Source of the DNA: Rehmannia glutinosa
Lineage: Eukaryota > Streptophyta > Magnoliopsida > Lamiales > Orobanchaceae
Direction of reading: 5' to 3'
DNA length: 64,000 nucleotides
Assembly: GCA_016081115.2 (NCBI GenBank)
Contig: CM071924.1
Coordinates: forward strand, 95,804,616-95,868,615
This document shows positions 11,406 to 28,614 of this stretch, piece after piece. Position numbers and translations under genes: made by a program. The notes beneath the pieces are model-generated. The model did no database searches and had not been told where the DNA came from. It was given only the letters and a program-made list of their open reading frames with translations. The stretch's first letter is position 1. The number at the start of each line of letters is the position of its first letter.

Positions 11406-12721
11406 CTATCTGTTAGACTGCAAACCGCTACCACCATAGTATTGCTTTGTAGTTTCTCTTGAAAATTCAGCAAAAGTCATCCCATGCCGCAACCGTGAAA
11501 ATAAAGGAGGAACAATCTCATGAATTTTTTGAGTCGATCCATTCGATTCCTCATTACACGACTCTGAATCCCGATCAACTAACGTTAAACGTTCAATAGG
11601 GTAGTTTGAAAGCGAAAAGGTCTTGCTCCAAGCCGGCTGTAAAAATGCAACGAACGTCTCCCTGCTCAAATTATCCATCTTAGCCGGTCGGCAAACACTA
11701 TGAAGGGTCGCTCGAAGCCTCCCCTTTGACAATACATCAGCTGATTCTCCAACCTGAACAATAAAACTTCCTTTAGATGCTTTCACCATAAGAACACGGT
11801 TCGTCTCTGGATGAAATACTTGCAAATACATGTGGCCACTCGGAGACTCACATTCTTGCGCATCATTTCCATTCGTTAGCATAAACATAGGCGCTGTCAA
11901 AATCGTAAATATCCCATAATCATAATGCCATTGCTGCCACAGATTTAGGTTACCAGCATTATCTAATTTAACATCCTCCCTCAAGCTAACTTTACCACCT
12001 CTGCCACGGCGTTTTCCGTTTGCTGCTTCTTTAATGGCGATGTTATCAGTAACAGAATGATAGTGTATCAACCGGCCTTTTGCCGTGCCAGATTGCAGTA
12101 AACTCTGTTCCAGCTCGGAGCCACCGATTAATCTATCACAAACTCGTGCAAGACAAAGCCCTAATTCCATCATACAAAACCCTAATTCTTGAAATGCAAA
12201 ACCTAGATCCTTGAATTCCCCACCATCAACCTCTCTAGCTATTTCTTCACCCTTAATTTTAGAATTAAACTCTTGGTCATACTTCATTTGCATTGCGTAA
12301 GACGACACTATTCTATCGAGATTCTTTAACGGCACATCGCTTCCCAAATTATGATCCTAATAACTTGTTCAGAAAAAAAAAAAAAAGAACAGTAAATATA
12401 AAAATGCAATCTGAATCATTTAATCAATTATATGTTATTGTAAGAACTGTTTTACCTTGAGAATCCTTTTCCGATCACCATTATTCAGAAGAGCGAGTTT
12501 CCGAGCCAATGGGAGGAGAGTTTGGGGGAGAGGTCGAGCTTTGGGAACGCCGTTGATAGATAGCAGGCCCGGCCCGGCCCGTCGCGCCCGAGGTTTTGCA
12601 ATATTGCTTTAGAAATTAATTCAAGCCGTTCGATTTCTTCCACTGTCGCCGGATTCTGGTCGGACATTAATGTCACAAGATCGGAATATTGAACTTCGTA
12701 CAGTTCGAGGATTTCTTCCAT
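11406..12721 (-). CDS. 2-oxoglutarate/Fe(II) oxygenase-like protein, exon 1 frameshifted
   Basis: Two exons, 12721-12456 and 12356-11406, joined by GT/AG. The second exon carries the double-stranded beta-helix core of the 2OG-Fe(II) oxygenase superfamily: the iron-binding HxD in QQWHYDYGIFTIL, a distal histidine in ATLHSVCRP, and a following arginine in LSRETFVAF. Exon 1 starts MEEILELYEVQYSDLVTLMS and reads EEIERLELISKAILQNLGRDGPG. It then leaves frame because GGGCC is present three times (12576-12590). With two copies the frame would continue GLLSINGVPKARPLP into LARKLALLNNGDRKRILK, and exon 1 would be 261 bases, a multiple of three. As written, translation stops at 12485 after 78 residues. 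An intact protein would be about 403 residues. Substrate unknown. Either a real null allele or a sequencing error in a GC-rich repeat. Confidence 0.85.
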
Positions 12722-12859
12722 CTATGAATAGCAAATTTTCAGGCGGGGGCTTGAGGTTCTGTTCTGGAGGGGTGAGGTTTAAAGACGGTCTTTGTGTTTT
12801 GCACTTACAAATTACATATAACACTCATTCGAGATCGATTGATTTCATATCGATTCGTT

Positions 12860-13290
12860 AACATAACGAACCAAGTTTGAACATCATATATCTTGTTATT
12901 CTGAACCAAGTTTGAACATCCTATATCTTCCTTTGAAATGAACATCCTATATCTTCCTTATCTTACATATATATTCTAGTTTCCTTCGGGAGTTTTTAGT
13001 TACATAAAATATAAAGTTAATCTCAAACTCGATTATTAATAAAAAAAGAATAAAATATGTATAAAAATATATCAAGTTACTCGAGTTTAATTCATGTTCG
13101 GCTACCGACCAAAAGCTCGTTCGAGCTTGACTTCGATTAATAATCAAACCAAGTTCGAACACAATTTTTTGAAGTTGGGTTAAAATCCTATTTCAAAAAA
13201 AGAAAGAAAAGAAAAATTGGGTTAAAATCCAAACAAACTTAAATAATACTTATGTTCGAACATTCGTTTACACCCCTAAACGAAATTAAA
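12860..13290. repeat. Dispersed cgagttcgaac-type repeat
   Basis: Relative of the repeat at 3190-3510, in opposite orientation. It contains a local duplication (aaccaagtttgaacatc at 12869 and 12904) and ends acattcgtttacacccct. It occupies the space upstream of the oxygenase-like gene. Confidence 0.5.
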
Positions 13291-13817
13291 CCTAACGAGT
13301 TTTTTCCTCTAGTTTTTTTTTTTTTTTAACCCGAACCGCCCGAGGGAGTTTTTGTAATTATCCCAAAAGTTAATACTAATATTTCTAGATTGTAATCATA
13401 TTTCCTAATGTTAGATTTTGTTAAGTCTTTAATCATTCAGCCCAAAAGGAAAAATAAATATATATATAGGGGATTCTACCAGCAGTAAAATCTCCTCTCC
13501 AAGACTCCAACAACACTTAGCATATGAAGACAACACAAGTTAAATTTTGTTACTTTGTAGAATGGTTTTCTATTTCTACTTTGCCATGACCAAGTTATTC
13601 ATGCACATTCCCCATCCATATAGGAACATATAAAGTCTCAAATTGTACCAGCAGCAAAGTTTTCATCTACTACAGAAATGTACACATTTTGCATCAACAA
13701 AACACCCCTCCAAGAATGCAGGTAAGTACATTTCGAACTACCGAAGAGTCGACATTCCTAGCAAACCGTTAGCTGTTAATCGTCGTCAAGATGTTCGTGT
13801 TATACGCCCCGTTCTCA

Positions 13818-19587
<5,770 letters not shown>

Positions 19588-20820
19588 TTTACACAACTTC
19601 AGCCACAACCTCAGTCTAATATCTCTCCCAATTTTATTGAATCCCAAAATGCACACCTGGGAGTACAAAAAACCAATTTATCAGCAAATAAATTTGTAAT
19701 GAGAAGCCAAAGAAGGAGAAGTTTTTCACACTAGCTGCAATAAAATACATATAAATTAAGATATTCAACATGAGTATTACAGATCTAAGCATTAGAATGA
19801 CAAATAGGATTATGCATTTGGAAAATGGCAGCAGGTCCCTGCAGAGAAGATAATAATCTTGGAGGCAAAACATAAAACACATGTGTACAAGATTAAAGCA
19901 AACACTCTCTTCCTAAACTTCTTTTTAAAGTGGATAAAAGAAACACAGTAAACAAAGAGAGAAACTTATTCTTGGGTGTATTTATTAAAAAAAAAAGGGG
20001 TAAAGCAAAAAATATTCTCACAAAATCTGAATATCAAGAACTTTCAAGAGAGAAAAAAAAAACAATTGCAAATAATTTGAACAAACAGTTCTATGACAAT
20101 TGCTAAAATACTAAACCTTCCCTTTAATTCAAGAAAATCAAATATCATTTGCATCCACAAAAGGTAAATAGGCTACAGGTGATTTTCTTGATATTTTAGG
20201 TGAAACATACCATATATAGACCAAAAATCACCCACACACAGACCACATTACCTAATTTCTTTACTTCTAAAAAACTTAAACCACAACAAGTTAAAGGCAC
20301 AAAACCCAACTTATCTGTACTGCATTGCCAAGATCAGCTTAAAATCAATAAACCCAAGGGGTTTTGCACAAACAAATCAACCAAGAATGTGGAAAAATTA
20401 AAAAAATAAAATAAAGATGGGTACCCAAAAATCAAGCAAATTTTCAACTAAAGATTTATACCTCAAATTGAAGGTGCCCAGACAAAATGCAGATCTCTTC
20501 ACTCCAGTATGAAAGAGTAAATTTAGGAACCCGTGACCATAGACATATTAGGATACGATAAAATAATCAGGAATTTGAATAGTTTATGATTTGTGTCTAA
20601 TCTGCTCAAGAAAAAAAGTGATGGAGAAAAATCGTACAGGAGCGGCAAAAGAAGACAAAACCCAAAAAAAAAATTAAAAAAGATGGGATTTTTAAAACTT
20701 CAAAATGTGATTCCCAAACAACACAAGCATGAAAAGAAAGAAAAGGAAATGCTACCCACTTCTTTTTTATGCAGAGAGAGAGAAAGAGAGAATTTGTCAG
20801 TGACTCAGTGTGTGCACTGT
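19588..20820 (-). other. Probable 5' untranslated region and leader intron of the NEK gene
   Basis: The stretch 19658-19588 precedes the start codon and is bounded upstream by a cag acceptor (ctcccag at 19665-19659). A donor-like GAG|GTATAA lies at about 20462-20457. This suggests a non-coding first exon near 20462-20800 and an intron of roughly 0.8 kb. It is inferred from splice-site patterns only. The GA-rich stretch at 20770-20795 fits a plant 5' leader. Open frames on the plus strand here have no recognisable homology. Confidence 0.4.
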
Positions 20821-20829
20821 GTGTTTTTT

Positions 20830-22385
20830 GGTGTGGGGTTATATTTTTAGGTATTAAAATAAAACTGAGTAGTCAAAGAGCGAAAAATGGTAAAAATGGT
20901 GGTGGGTTGGTTCTTGAGATTCTTGGAAAAAGACAGGAGACCTAGGCTATATTCAGATAGCTTAAGCAGTGGTGGTGGGGCACTCAGATTTCAGCAAATG
21001 ATTCTTTGCCTTTTGTGTGTATATGCATTATTATCAACAAAGGTTGAAGGTAGGTGAAGAGGATTGTCATTTGTATTATTCATTTCATTGATGGGTATTA
21101 TATTATATACAACTTAATTGGATTTGGCATGATTAATAATATGGTATATATGTTCCTAAAAAAAAAAAGGTATATATGTAGTGTTCTCAAAAGCGCTAAT
21201 ATGTTGGGTAGGCGACAGATTGGGTCTTAGGTCTAAACACGAGCCAGATGAGGTTAAGTAAGTATAAAGAGAAAAAATCAGCCCTCAGTTAGATAAGGGT
21301 CAATCATGAAAAAAGAAAACATAGGCAACCCCAATGGAAGTCTAACCTTAGGTTTGGTTGGACATGGATTTTAGAATAGTGATAATTGTGCAAGTCAAAA
21401 ATTTATGTGAGATTATCTCCTTACACAAGTTTTGGGTATTTTATTAGGATTTATATCTGTTTTTCTAGGGTTTAGTTTTGTTTCTTGGGTTTATTCTTTT
21501 AGGATTTAATTTTTTTATTTTTTGGTTTATTTTTAAGGTTTCATCTTTTTTTAATGGTGTAATTTAATTTCTTTGGGTTTTATTTTTATTTTTTTGGGAA
21601 TTTGTTTATGTTTGAGCTTGTCTCACGATAGCTAGGACCGTCTCATCAGAGACTTACTCTTTGTGCAAATGAGATATGCTATCTTTTCTTTTAATACAAT
21701 TGGAGAAAAATAGGGGAGAGAATACACACACTCGAATGAGATCGAATCCAGGTCAATCACCATGAATCCACAAGCATCTACCAATGAAGCATAAAGTTGA
21801 TCCCAATGAGAGATGCTATTTTGAGATAAAGACTCAAGCATAAAATCTAGGCTGCATGGTTTGCGGGCCATTGGTCAAGTTTGTATCCAAAGAGTAGTAG
21901 GTGTACGTTCCGATTAAAAAAAAAACAGAATCAAATGTAAATATGTACCGTGCTAGTTGCTACACTTGGGTCTCACTAAATTTGTCGGCATAAAACGTTA
22001 CTCAACTAAATAGGGATTTTAGTTAAACTTTAGACAAAAAAGAAGGAAAAAAGTTCTCAATTTAATCAAACTCATCCGATTACATCTCAATACTAGGCCA
22101 TTTCGCGTTTAGTCCTAAAATCGAACTTTTAATGAACCCAGTCAAAAGCTAACCATATCGAAATAAATGGGCCAACCATACCAACAACCTACCATCAAAA
22201 TTATGTACAATTCAGTCCCCTTATCCAACAAAATGCTATACTCCGTACTATCCGTGACTCTCATTATTTCATTCCAACTAATACGAGTTTGTGTTAACCC
22301 CTTTGAATGACATTACATAAATTACAAACCACATCCTCCACAATCAAATTAGATATAATTTAAAAATAAATACATATATAAAAAA
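20830..22385. other. Intergenic, no gene seen
   Basis: AT-rich sequence with T-rich runs (21460-21600). A 79-codon frame on the minus strand (21632-21871) contains tRNA-promoter-like motifs (gcttcattggtagatgc ... ggattcgatctc) and may be an old SINE rather than a gene. A stretch at about 21180-21340 resembles the ggcga/ctaggcg MITE family, strongly diverged. Confidence 0.4.
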
Positions 22386-22387
22386 AT

Positions 22388-22877
22388 GGGAAATTTCATA
22401 ATGAGATCCTGATTTAAGTAATCACTTTAAGGTCCAAAATTCAGTTTCAGAGGTCAACAGAAAGGGATAACATTAGATAATTTCCACGTTCACCGCAACA
22501 AAGAAATGGTGTTAGTTTGTAGGAGAATTTCATGTATGAGACTATAAAATTCAATCTAATTTAGATATCTTTTTACTACTTTTTTTTTCATCTTACTATA
22601 TAAACCAAGATTGACAATATGGATTCAGGAAAAAAATGAATTACTGAGAAAACAAAAAGAGGAAGAAATGGATTTTTGTGGCTAATATGGTAATATATTG
22701 CACTAATGTTCCCCTTTGTGTTAAGTTCTAAAACTTAAAGTAAGAACCTAAAATTTAGGTATGGCCCGATTTTAGGAAGAAAAAAAAAATGTTGAGTACC
22801 AATTTGAGAAAATTGAAATTTTAGGCGTTAAAGTGATTAATTTCTTTTAATCTGGGCCGTGTTATGAAATTCTTCCC
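22388..22877. mobile_element. MITE with gggaaatttcataa terminal inverted repeats
   Basis: The left end GGGAAATTTCATAATGAGATC and the reverse complement of the right end (GGGAAGAATTTCATAACACGG) match, and both arms include aatcactttaa. About 490 bp. No clear target duplication. Confidence 0.55.
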
Positions 22878-23152
22878 GATATATCTCCTTGTTTTTTTGT
22901 TTTTTTTTATATTGAGGCTTGACTCAATATTTTAGAGATTTTTTTGAGTATAAATACAAAGTCCTGATAGGGGTGGGACGGGTGTGATTTGATCTCAGGT
23001 CAATAGTCTGGTTTACAAATGCTCAAACCAACTGAAATTGTTTCGATCAATTATTAGGTTGATTTTAGCATTCTTCCACATCAAAAAGTTTTATGGGGTC
23101 TATGTAGTTTAATGCTTAAGACGTTTATTTGAGCAAGCAGATAGAGGTTTGG

Positions 23153-23451
23153 CAGTACAAGAAAAAATCAGTTTACCTACATATAAATTAAGAAAATTAT
23201 AAAGTGTAGGTAAAATCATTATAGGTAAAATCGCTGAAGGTGAAATATTTACCTACGAAATCTAATATTGTTGGTAAATACCTACAGAAAATTTGTCGGT
23301 AAATTAAAAAAATATTGGTAATCTGTCGGTGTAATTTGGAAAAAAATAATATTTTTTGTTCTGTAGGTATTATGTAGATAACTATAAAATTTGGTGACAA
23401 AATCAATTCTGTCGGTAAATTATGTTGGTAAAATATAATTTTCTTGTCGTG
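23153..23451 (+). mobile_element. CACTA-derived MITE (tgtaggtaaa family), TSD TGG
   Basis: 299 bp. The ends are cagtacaagaaaaaatcag and ttttcttgtcgtg, degenerate CACTACAAGAAAA inverted repeats. TGG is duplicated at 23150-23152 and 23452-23454. The interior is filled with ttacct/ggtaaa motifs. Same family at 46257-46553, 55453-55735, 58139-58434 and a remnant at about 35930-36195. Confidence 0.75.
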
Positions 23452-23537
23452 TGGCAATAATTTTCTCTTCAACGTTTAAAATTATTGTAATGCTCCATCT
23501 CCTCCAACTTTGAAGTGGTAAATACCATAATTGTACA

Positions 23538-23648
23538 TTGCTTTTGCTATATTTATGCGGATGAGATCTTCCATTCTAGAATGGTGTTTTATCTTATATT
23601 CCACCGCACGGATGATTGTCACGTGTATTAGAGATATTTATGACCTTT
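23538..23648 (+). repeat. Single arm of the ttccaccgcacggatgattg foldback family
   Basis: About 90 bases match one arm of the palindrome at 36198-36375 (gatgagatcttccattctagaatggtgttttat... then attccaccgcacggatgattg). The opposite arm is not evident; a Mutator-like element begins immediately downstream. Confidence 0.5.
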
Positions 23649-24174
23649 TAAGGGGCGAACAAAAAAAGGGTGGCCCTTTTTTGACCTCCCAAGATTTGAT
23701 TAATATATCACATTTCTACATACACCCTACCCCTACTTTACAAACCCATCTAATTACTAAATACACCACACCTATATTTCCAATTTTACCCTCCAAATAA
23801 AAAAAAACCTAACTTAACATACACCCCACAAAATTCCTACACCCCACTCTCATTTCTCCCCTCATTTCTCTTCTCACACCCCAAATCTCGCACCCTAATC
23901 TATCCCAAAAAGATGTTGACATACTTTAGAAGGAGGAAGAGTAGAAGAAATGGGCGGAGGAGGCGTCACCGGCGGCCGAATCGCAAGGAGTTGTAAGTTT
24001 TTTTTAAAAAAAAAAAATTCAATATTTTGCAATGTTATGATCTAATTTTATCCAAAAATTGGGTATTTTTATTTTCTTGAATGCTTTAGGGGTTGAGTTC
24101 ATCAAAATATTGTTGAAAATTGGGTATTTAGTTGAAATTGGTGTTGAAAAATTGAATAATTTTTGATAGTTACG

Positions 24175-24735
24175 TAGAGGCACGAATGGGCTGTTTTATT
24201 TTTTATAAAAAAAATCAGGCATACTATCGTGCCTTTGGAAAAACTAAGGCACGAAGGGCGTTTGAAAATGAGGCACGACAATATTTTTTTTCTAAGGTAC
24301 GAAGGGCGTTTTAAAAATGAGCACACTGTCGTGCCTTGCCAAAAATAAGGCACGACAGTAATTTTTTTTAAAATGAGCACACTGGAGTGCCTTCCCAAAA
24401 ATAAGGCACAACAATATTTTTTTTCAAAAAAATAAATAAGGCACACTATCATGCCTTGCCAAAAATAAGGCACAAATGAGTTGTTGTTTTTTTTTTGTTG
24501 AAAAATAAGACACTATCGTGCCTTGATAAAATATGACATACTATCGTGCCTTGTCAAAAATAATGCACGAAAATAATTTTTTTTTGCAAAAAATGAGCAC
24601 AATGTTGTGCCTTGCCAACAATAAGGCACGAATGGATTTTTTTTAAATGAAGCACACTATCGTGCCTTGCCAAAAATAAGGCACGAATGATTTTTTTTTT
24701 TTTTGAAAAATAAAATACTATATTGTGCCTTTGCT
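24175..24735. repeat. Degenerate minisatellite of aaggcacga / tcgtgcctt palindromes
   Basis: About ten degenerate units of 55-65 bases alternate gcacactatcgtgccttgcc, aaaaataaggcacgaatg and a T run. Each unit can form a hairpin, since AAGGCACGA and TCGTGCCTT are complementary. The array lies in what looks like the first intron of the DUF1985 gene. A related piece (ggcactatcgtgccatggcg) is at 25866-25885, downstream of the domain. Confidence 0.75.
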
Positions 24736-24956
24736 ATGACTTTGAAAAATAATGTGAGATATGGTCGTTTTGTTCTAGTAGAGTTCATCACTTGTAATTT
24801 CTCCTTGCCTATGATTTGCTTTTCCTATGATTTGCTTCTACTAATACTTATATTGTAGTGCATTAAAGGATATTTGTAATTTTATAAATAGTTGAACTGT
24901 TTCAAAATTATATTAAACTTTTTTTTGTTATTAATAATCCGATTTTTATTGTACAG

Positions 24957-25860
24957 GTTCAGTGGGTTTGGAAGAGTGAGTCTTTTCAGTTAACAAAGGC
25001 AAAGTTGAACATTTATAGTCGATTATACATTATTTCGGTAATTAAAGATGAGTTGAGGGCTATTAGTAATGATGTGTACTTGGAGTTTGTAAACTCCTGT
25101 TTAGGGTTTCTATTGCGTTTGGATACTAAAGGAACTAGTTGCAATAGAGCTTTGCATTTCCTTTTTGGACATGAGGTAATTATGACTGGGGCGAGGGATG
25201 ACGAGTTGTGGTATATAATTGGAGGTGAATTTATTCGGTTTTCTAAGTATGAGTATGCACTCGTGTCGGGGCTATCTTTTGGGTCTACGACTTTCAACCC
25301 TAATGCCCACCATGATCCACTTAAGACAGGATTGTATCATCGCTATTATCATGGTCAAAAATTGAAGATGGATGAATTACGCGATGATTTTACAGAGGGT
25401 GTATTCCGAGAATCACCCGAAGATTCATTACGAGTTGCCAAGTTGTTGATGGCTTATTTTTTGTTGTTTGGATGTGATGGAGGAAAGACAGTGATTGAAA
25501 CATGGGCATGGGCATTAATAGATACGGATAAGTGTGAGTCGTTTATATGAGAAAGTACTCATACCAGATCCTATTGCATTATCTTCAACACCTGCACATT
25601 GAGCTACCACACGTGGAGTTGCCTGTATACAATTTCTATGGATTTGTGTGGATATTCTTGGTATGTGATTTTAAATTTAATTTCACTCCATGTAATTTTA
25701 ATAATTTATCTGAGCTATTATTAATTATTATATCTTTCATAGGTATGGGCTTACGAGGTGATACCTTCATTGGGGACTATTTGTGGGAGTCCTGCAATTA
25801 GTGGGGCCATACCACGTTGCCTCCGTTGGAGATTTCCAAAAGTTAGCATTAACATGTAGA
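24957..25860 (+). pseudogene. DUF1985-domain protein fragment (Mutator-associated), frameshifted
   Basis: After an acceptor (tgtacag, 24950-24956) the frame reads VQWVWKSESFQLTKAKLNIY and continues through the DUF1985 core: ALHFLFGHEV, DDELWYIIGGEFIRFSKYEY, ALVSGLSFGSTTF, LRVAKLLMAYFLLFGCDGGK. A stop at 25548 is followed in another frame by KYSYQILLHYLQHLHIELP and VYNFYGFVWIFL, which are the expected continuation, so a single-base indel separates them. A GT...AG intron (about 25661-25743) then joins to WAYEVIPSLGTICGSPAI and IPRCLRWRFPKVS. Members of this family usually continue into a Ulp1 C48 protease domain; none is present here. An upstream GC-rich ATG (23913 or 23950) may be its first exon, but the phase does not join. 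Not functional as written. Confidence 0.7.
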
Positions 25861-26284
25861 AAATTGGCACTATCGTGCCATGGCGAAATTTGTGCGTACG
25901 CTGCGCGATCCAGTCGGAATTTTGAACGGAAAAAACATGAAAAATAGGAAAAGTATGACACTTAAAGCAATAAACTATTAAAATTCTTACATTATTGGTG
26001 TCGATGAATTCATTCGGGTCCATATTTGCAGCGAATTTAGGGTTTCAAATTTTTCTTTTTTTTGGAATATTTTGTAGAGAGAAGAATAATGAGAGAGAGG
26101 GAAATAAAAAAGAATATTACATGTTTAAAAAAGAGATGGGGTGTATTTATACTATTTTATTTTTATAAGGGTATCATAGTCTTTTTAACTTATGATATTT
26201 TTGTAAATATTGAGAGTGATGTGTATTAATCAAATCTTGGGGGAAAATAGCGCCACGAAAAAAAAAAGCCTTTTTTTTTATTTT

Positions 26285-27110
26285 TTGAAATTTCACGTTC
26301 CAGCATATTGACCAGAGAAGCAGCCCATTATAATTTATTTTCGGCCCACAAGTTCAAGTGACCAGCCCATGTATTTATGAACTATCCAAAGTATAACTCA
26401 TTCTTAGGTTGTGATATGCTTCCAAACTCCAGACGTTAGAACTTGGGCTATTAATATAGACTAGTGATGAAAAAACAGTAAAGCCTGTTATAAGGCCCAT
26501 ATGAAGGGAAGCCAAGTTTGGATCTCTTGTGCTTATTCTCCTCCTCCACCAGTCCTGCATCTTGTATTTTATATAAAATAAAAATATTACGAATATACGA
26601 TTAAATTAAAAAATAGTACAATAAACTATTAAACTATCCATATTGATATTATGTGGATTAACCAATAGAAAACAGGAAAATGGTACATTATTTATTGCAT
26701 GTATGTTATTGATATAAATAGACATGTCTCTGTACCATTAGATTTAATTTGGTTAGGCCATTGTCATAATTATAACATTTTATTGAGAAATTAGTGTTCT
26801 GACATTTTTGTTGAATTCCATTTTGTGTATCAGGGATGTGAAATAAATGTTGTATAATACTAGGGTCCAAATCTATATCAAAATTCGACATGAACGAGTC
26901 AAAGTCATCGTCCATCCACAACAATTCAACCATCCTTTTGAAATTAATGGATATGACAAAGCAAAAAGTTGCAAGAAAAATGTGTAAATTTCAACTCTCC
27001 TGTCACTTTGTTAAGTTTTATATTCATAGTTAACTATTTTATAGTACTCATTTTGAAAAATAGAAAGTTAATTATTCCGAGTAAAGTGCGCTTGCGACTT
27101 GATTTCATGG
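26285..27110. other. Intergenic, no supported gene
   Basis: Two short minus-strand frames (26375-26560 and 26706-26933, the latter acidic) have no family I recognise and no splice partners. The composition is AT-rich. Confidence 0.35.
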
Positions 27111-27114
27111 ATGC

Positions 27115-28609
27115 CACTACAACATAAATGACATTAGATAACACAAAACTTGTAGCACTTTTTACATAAGATACATATGTAACACATGTTTGTAACACTT
27201 TTTACATTACAATGTTTATGTAACACTTTTGTAGCACTTTATCAATATGTAACGCTTATAGATAATACTTTTAAATAAGTAACACTTTTTAAGTATCATT
27301 TTTTTTGTTATTTCTTTTGTAACACAAATATGTACCACTTTATTTAAGAAGCACTCTTGGCAACACTACATTTTATTAATTGTAACACTTTTTAGGCTAT
27401 ATTTTAGTAATACAAAATTATATAACTATCATTATCATGTCAACGATTTATTTAATTAATTGATGTCAAAAAATAGGTGAAGACAAAAAAAAACCACCAA
27501 ACTTAAAAATTCTAGACATCATGTACTCTACTTTTTTTTTTTACTGAATTTTTGTTTTCTTTTTATAAAAAATTATTTTAGTTTTGCTTTTATTTTTTTT
27601 ATTTTTACGGAAGTAATTAATTCCGTCGTAATACCGAAGGAAATGAGCATGTATATATTTCATTATTACTATTTATTTACTTTTTAATTTTTACTAACGG
27701 ATACCAATTTCATCGTTAACCTTTTTTTTACTTTAACAAAAATTACCAATGAAGATTGATATTGTCGGTGATTACTTAGGAATTTTTTCTGTTGGTAATT
27801 ATTTTTCATTATTTATTTATTATTTGATTATTTCTTGTTAGAACTTTTTTATCTGTCGGTAAATTAATTTTATATTTTTATATATTTTTATTTTTATCGA
27901 TTGACTATTAATTAGTCGATAAATTTATTTTATATATTTTTATATTTTAAATTTTTGTGTCCATTAATATATAACATAATATGATTTTCAAACTATATAC
28001 TATATAATATAAAATTGGATATATACGGTGAATAATATAATTTAATACATATATTATATAATATAATCTATATTATATAAAATATATTATATATACATAT
28101 AATATAATTTTTAAACAATTTTAATACATATATATATGTGTGTGTGTGTATGTGTATATATAAAACAAAGCAAAAGTTGTAACAAGAATCAACTTAGCTT
28201 AGTGGCAAATTGTCACTTCCACGCATAATAGGTCGTGGGTTCAAATCTACTTTGTGGCAAAAAACAGTATTTCTACAAAGTGCTACAAAAAAAATGTTAC
28301 ATAAGATTCATATGTAACACTGTAGAAGTATTTTTTTAAAGTGTTATAAATATAAAAAGGGTTACAAAAAGTATTACATAAGATTCATATGTAACACTTT
28401 AGAAATATTGCTTCAAAGTGTTACCAATGGAGAACTTAATGTATCACTTAGAAAAAGTATCACTAAAAGCTAATAAAAGTGATACCTTAGACTATAGGTA
28501 GCACGGGCAAGTGCAACACCATAAAAGTGCTACTTATTGTCTATAGTAACATTTTATGGCCATTATTAACATTTTTTGGGTGTTACCTAATATCATTTAT
28601 GTTGTAGTG
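27115..28609. mobile_element. Non-autonomous CACTA element, TSD TGC
   Basis: The left end CACTACAACATAAATGACAT and the right end atgatattaggtaacac read in reverse (gtgttacctaatatcatttatgttgtagtg in two halves) form inverted repeats of about 30 bases. TGC is at 27112-27114 and 28610-28612. Subterminal regions carry many gtaacactttt repeats in both orientations, as expected for transposase binding in CACTA elements. The 1.5-kb interior has no transposase and is AT-rich (a TA/TG tract at 28120-28160). Confidence 0.85.
28190..28262 (+). repeat. tRNA-like (SINE-type) promoter motif inside the CACTA element
   Basis: Box-A-like tagcttagtggcaaa is followed about 40 bases later by box-B-like gggttcaaatc. 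This could be a SINE head or a chance match; no tail or duplication is seen. Confidence 0.3.
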
Positions 28610-28614
28610 TGCGG

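Larger units (their letters stand above)
23652..26278 (+). mobile_element. Mutator-like element carrying a DUF1985 gene fragment
   Basis: Both termini contain CCCAAGATTTGATTAATA in inverted orientation (23688-23705 plus; 26223-26240 minus), continuing outward with related sequence (gggtggccctttttt versus cgtggcgctatttt). Between them is a gene remnant of the DUF1985 class, which in plants is typically carried by Mutator-like elements together with a Ulp1-type protease. Exact outer edges and the target duplication are not resolved. No transposase was recognised, so the element is probably non-autonomous. Confidence 0.65.

Noticed and set aside
26706..26933. Acidic 75-codon minus-strand frame
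   Set aside because: No family recognised and no supporting gene structure; length is within chance for AT-rich DNA.
28190..28262. Possible tRNA gene
   Set aside because: Box-like motifs exist but no cloverleaf with an acceptor stem can be drawn; kept only as a weak SINE-type signal.
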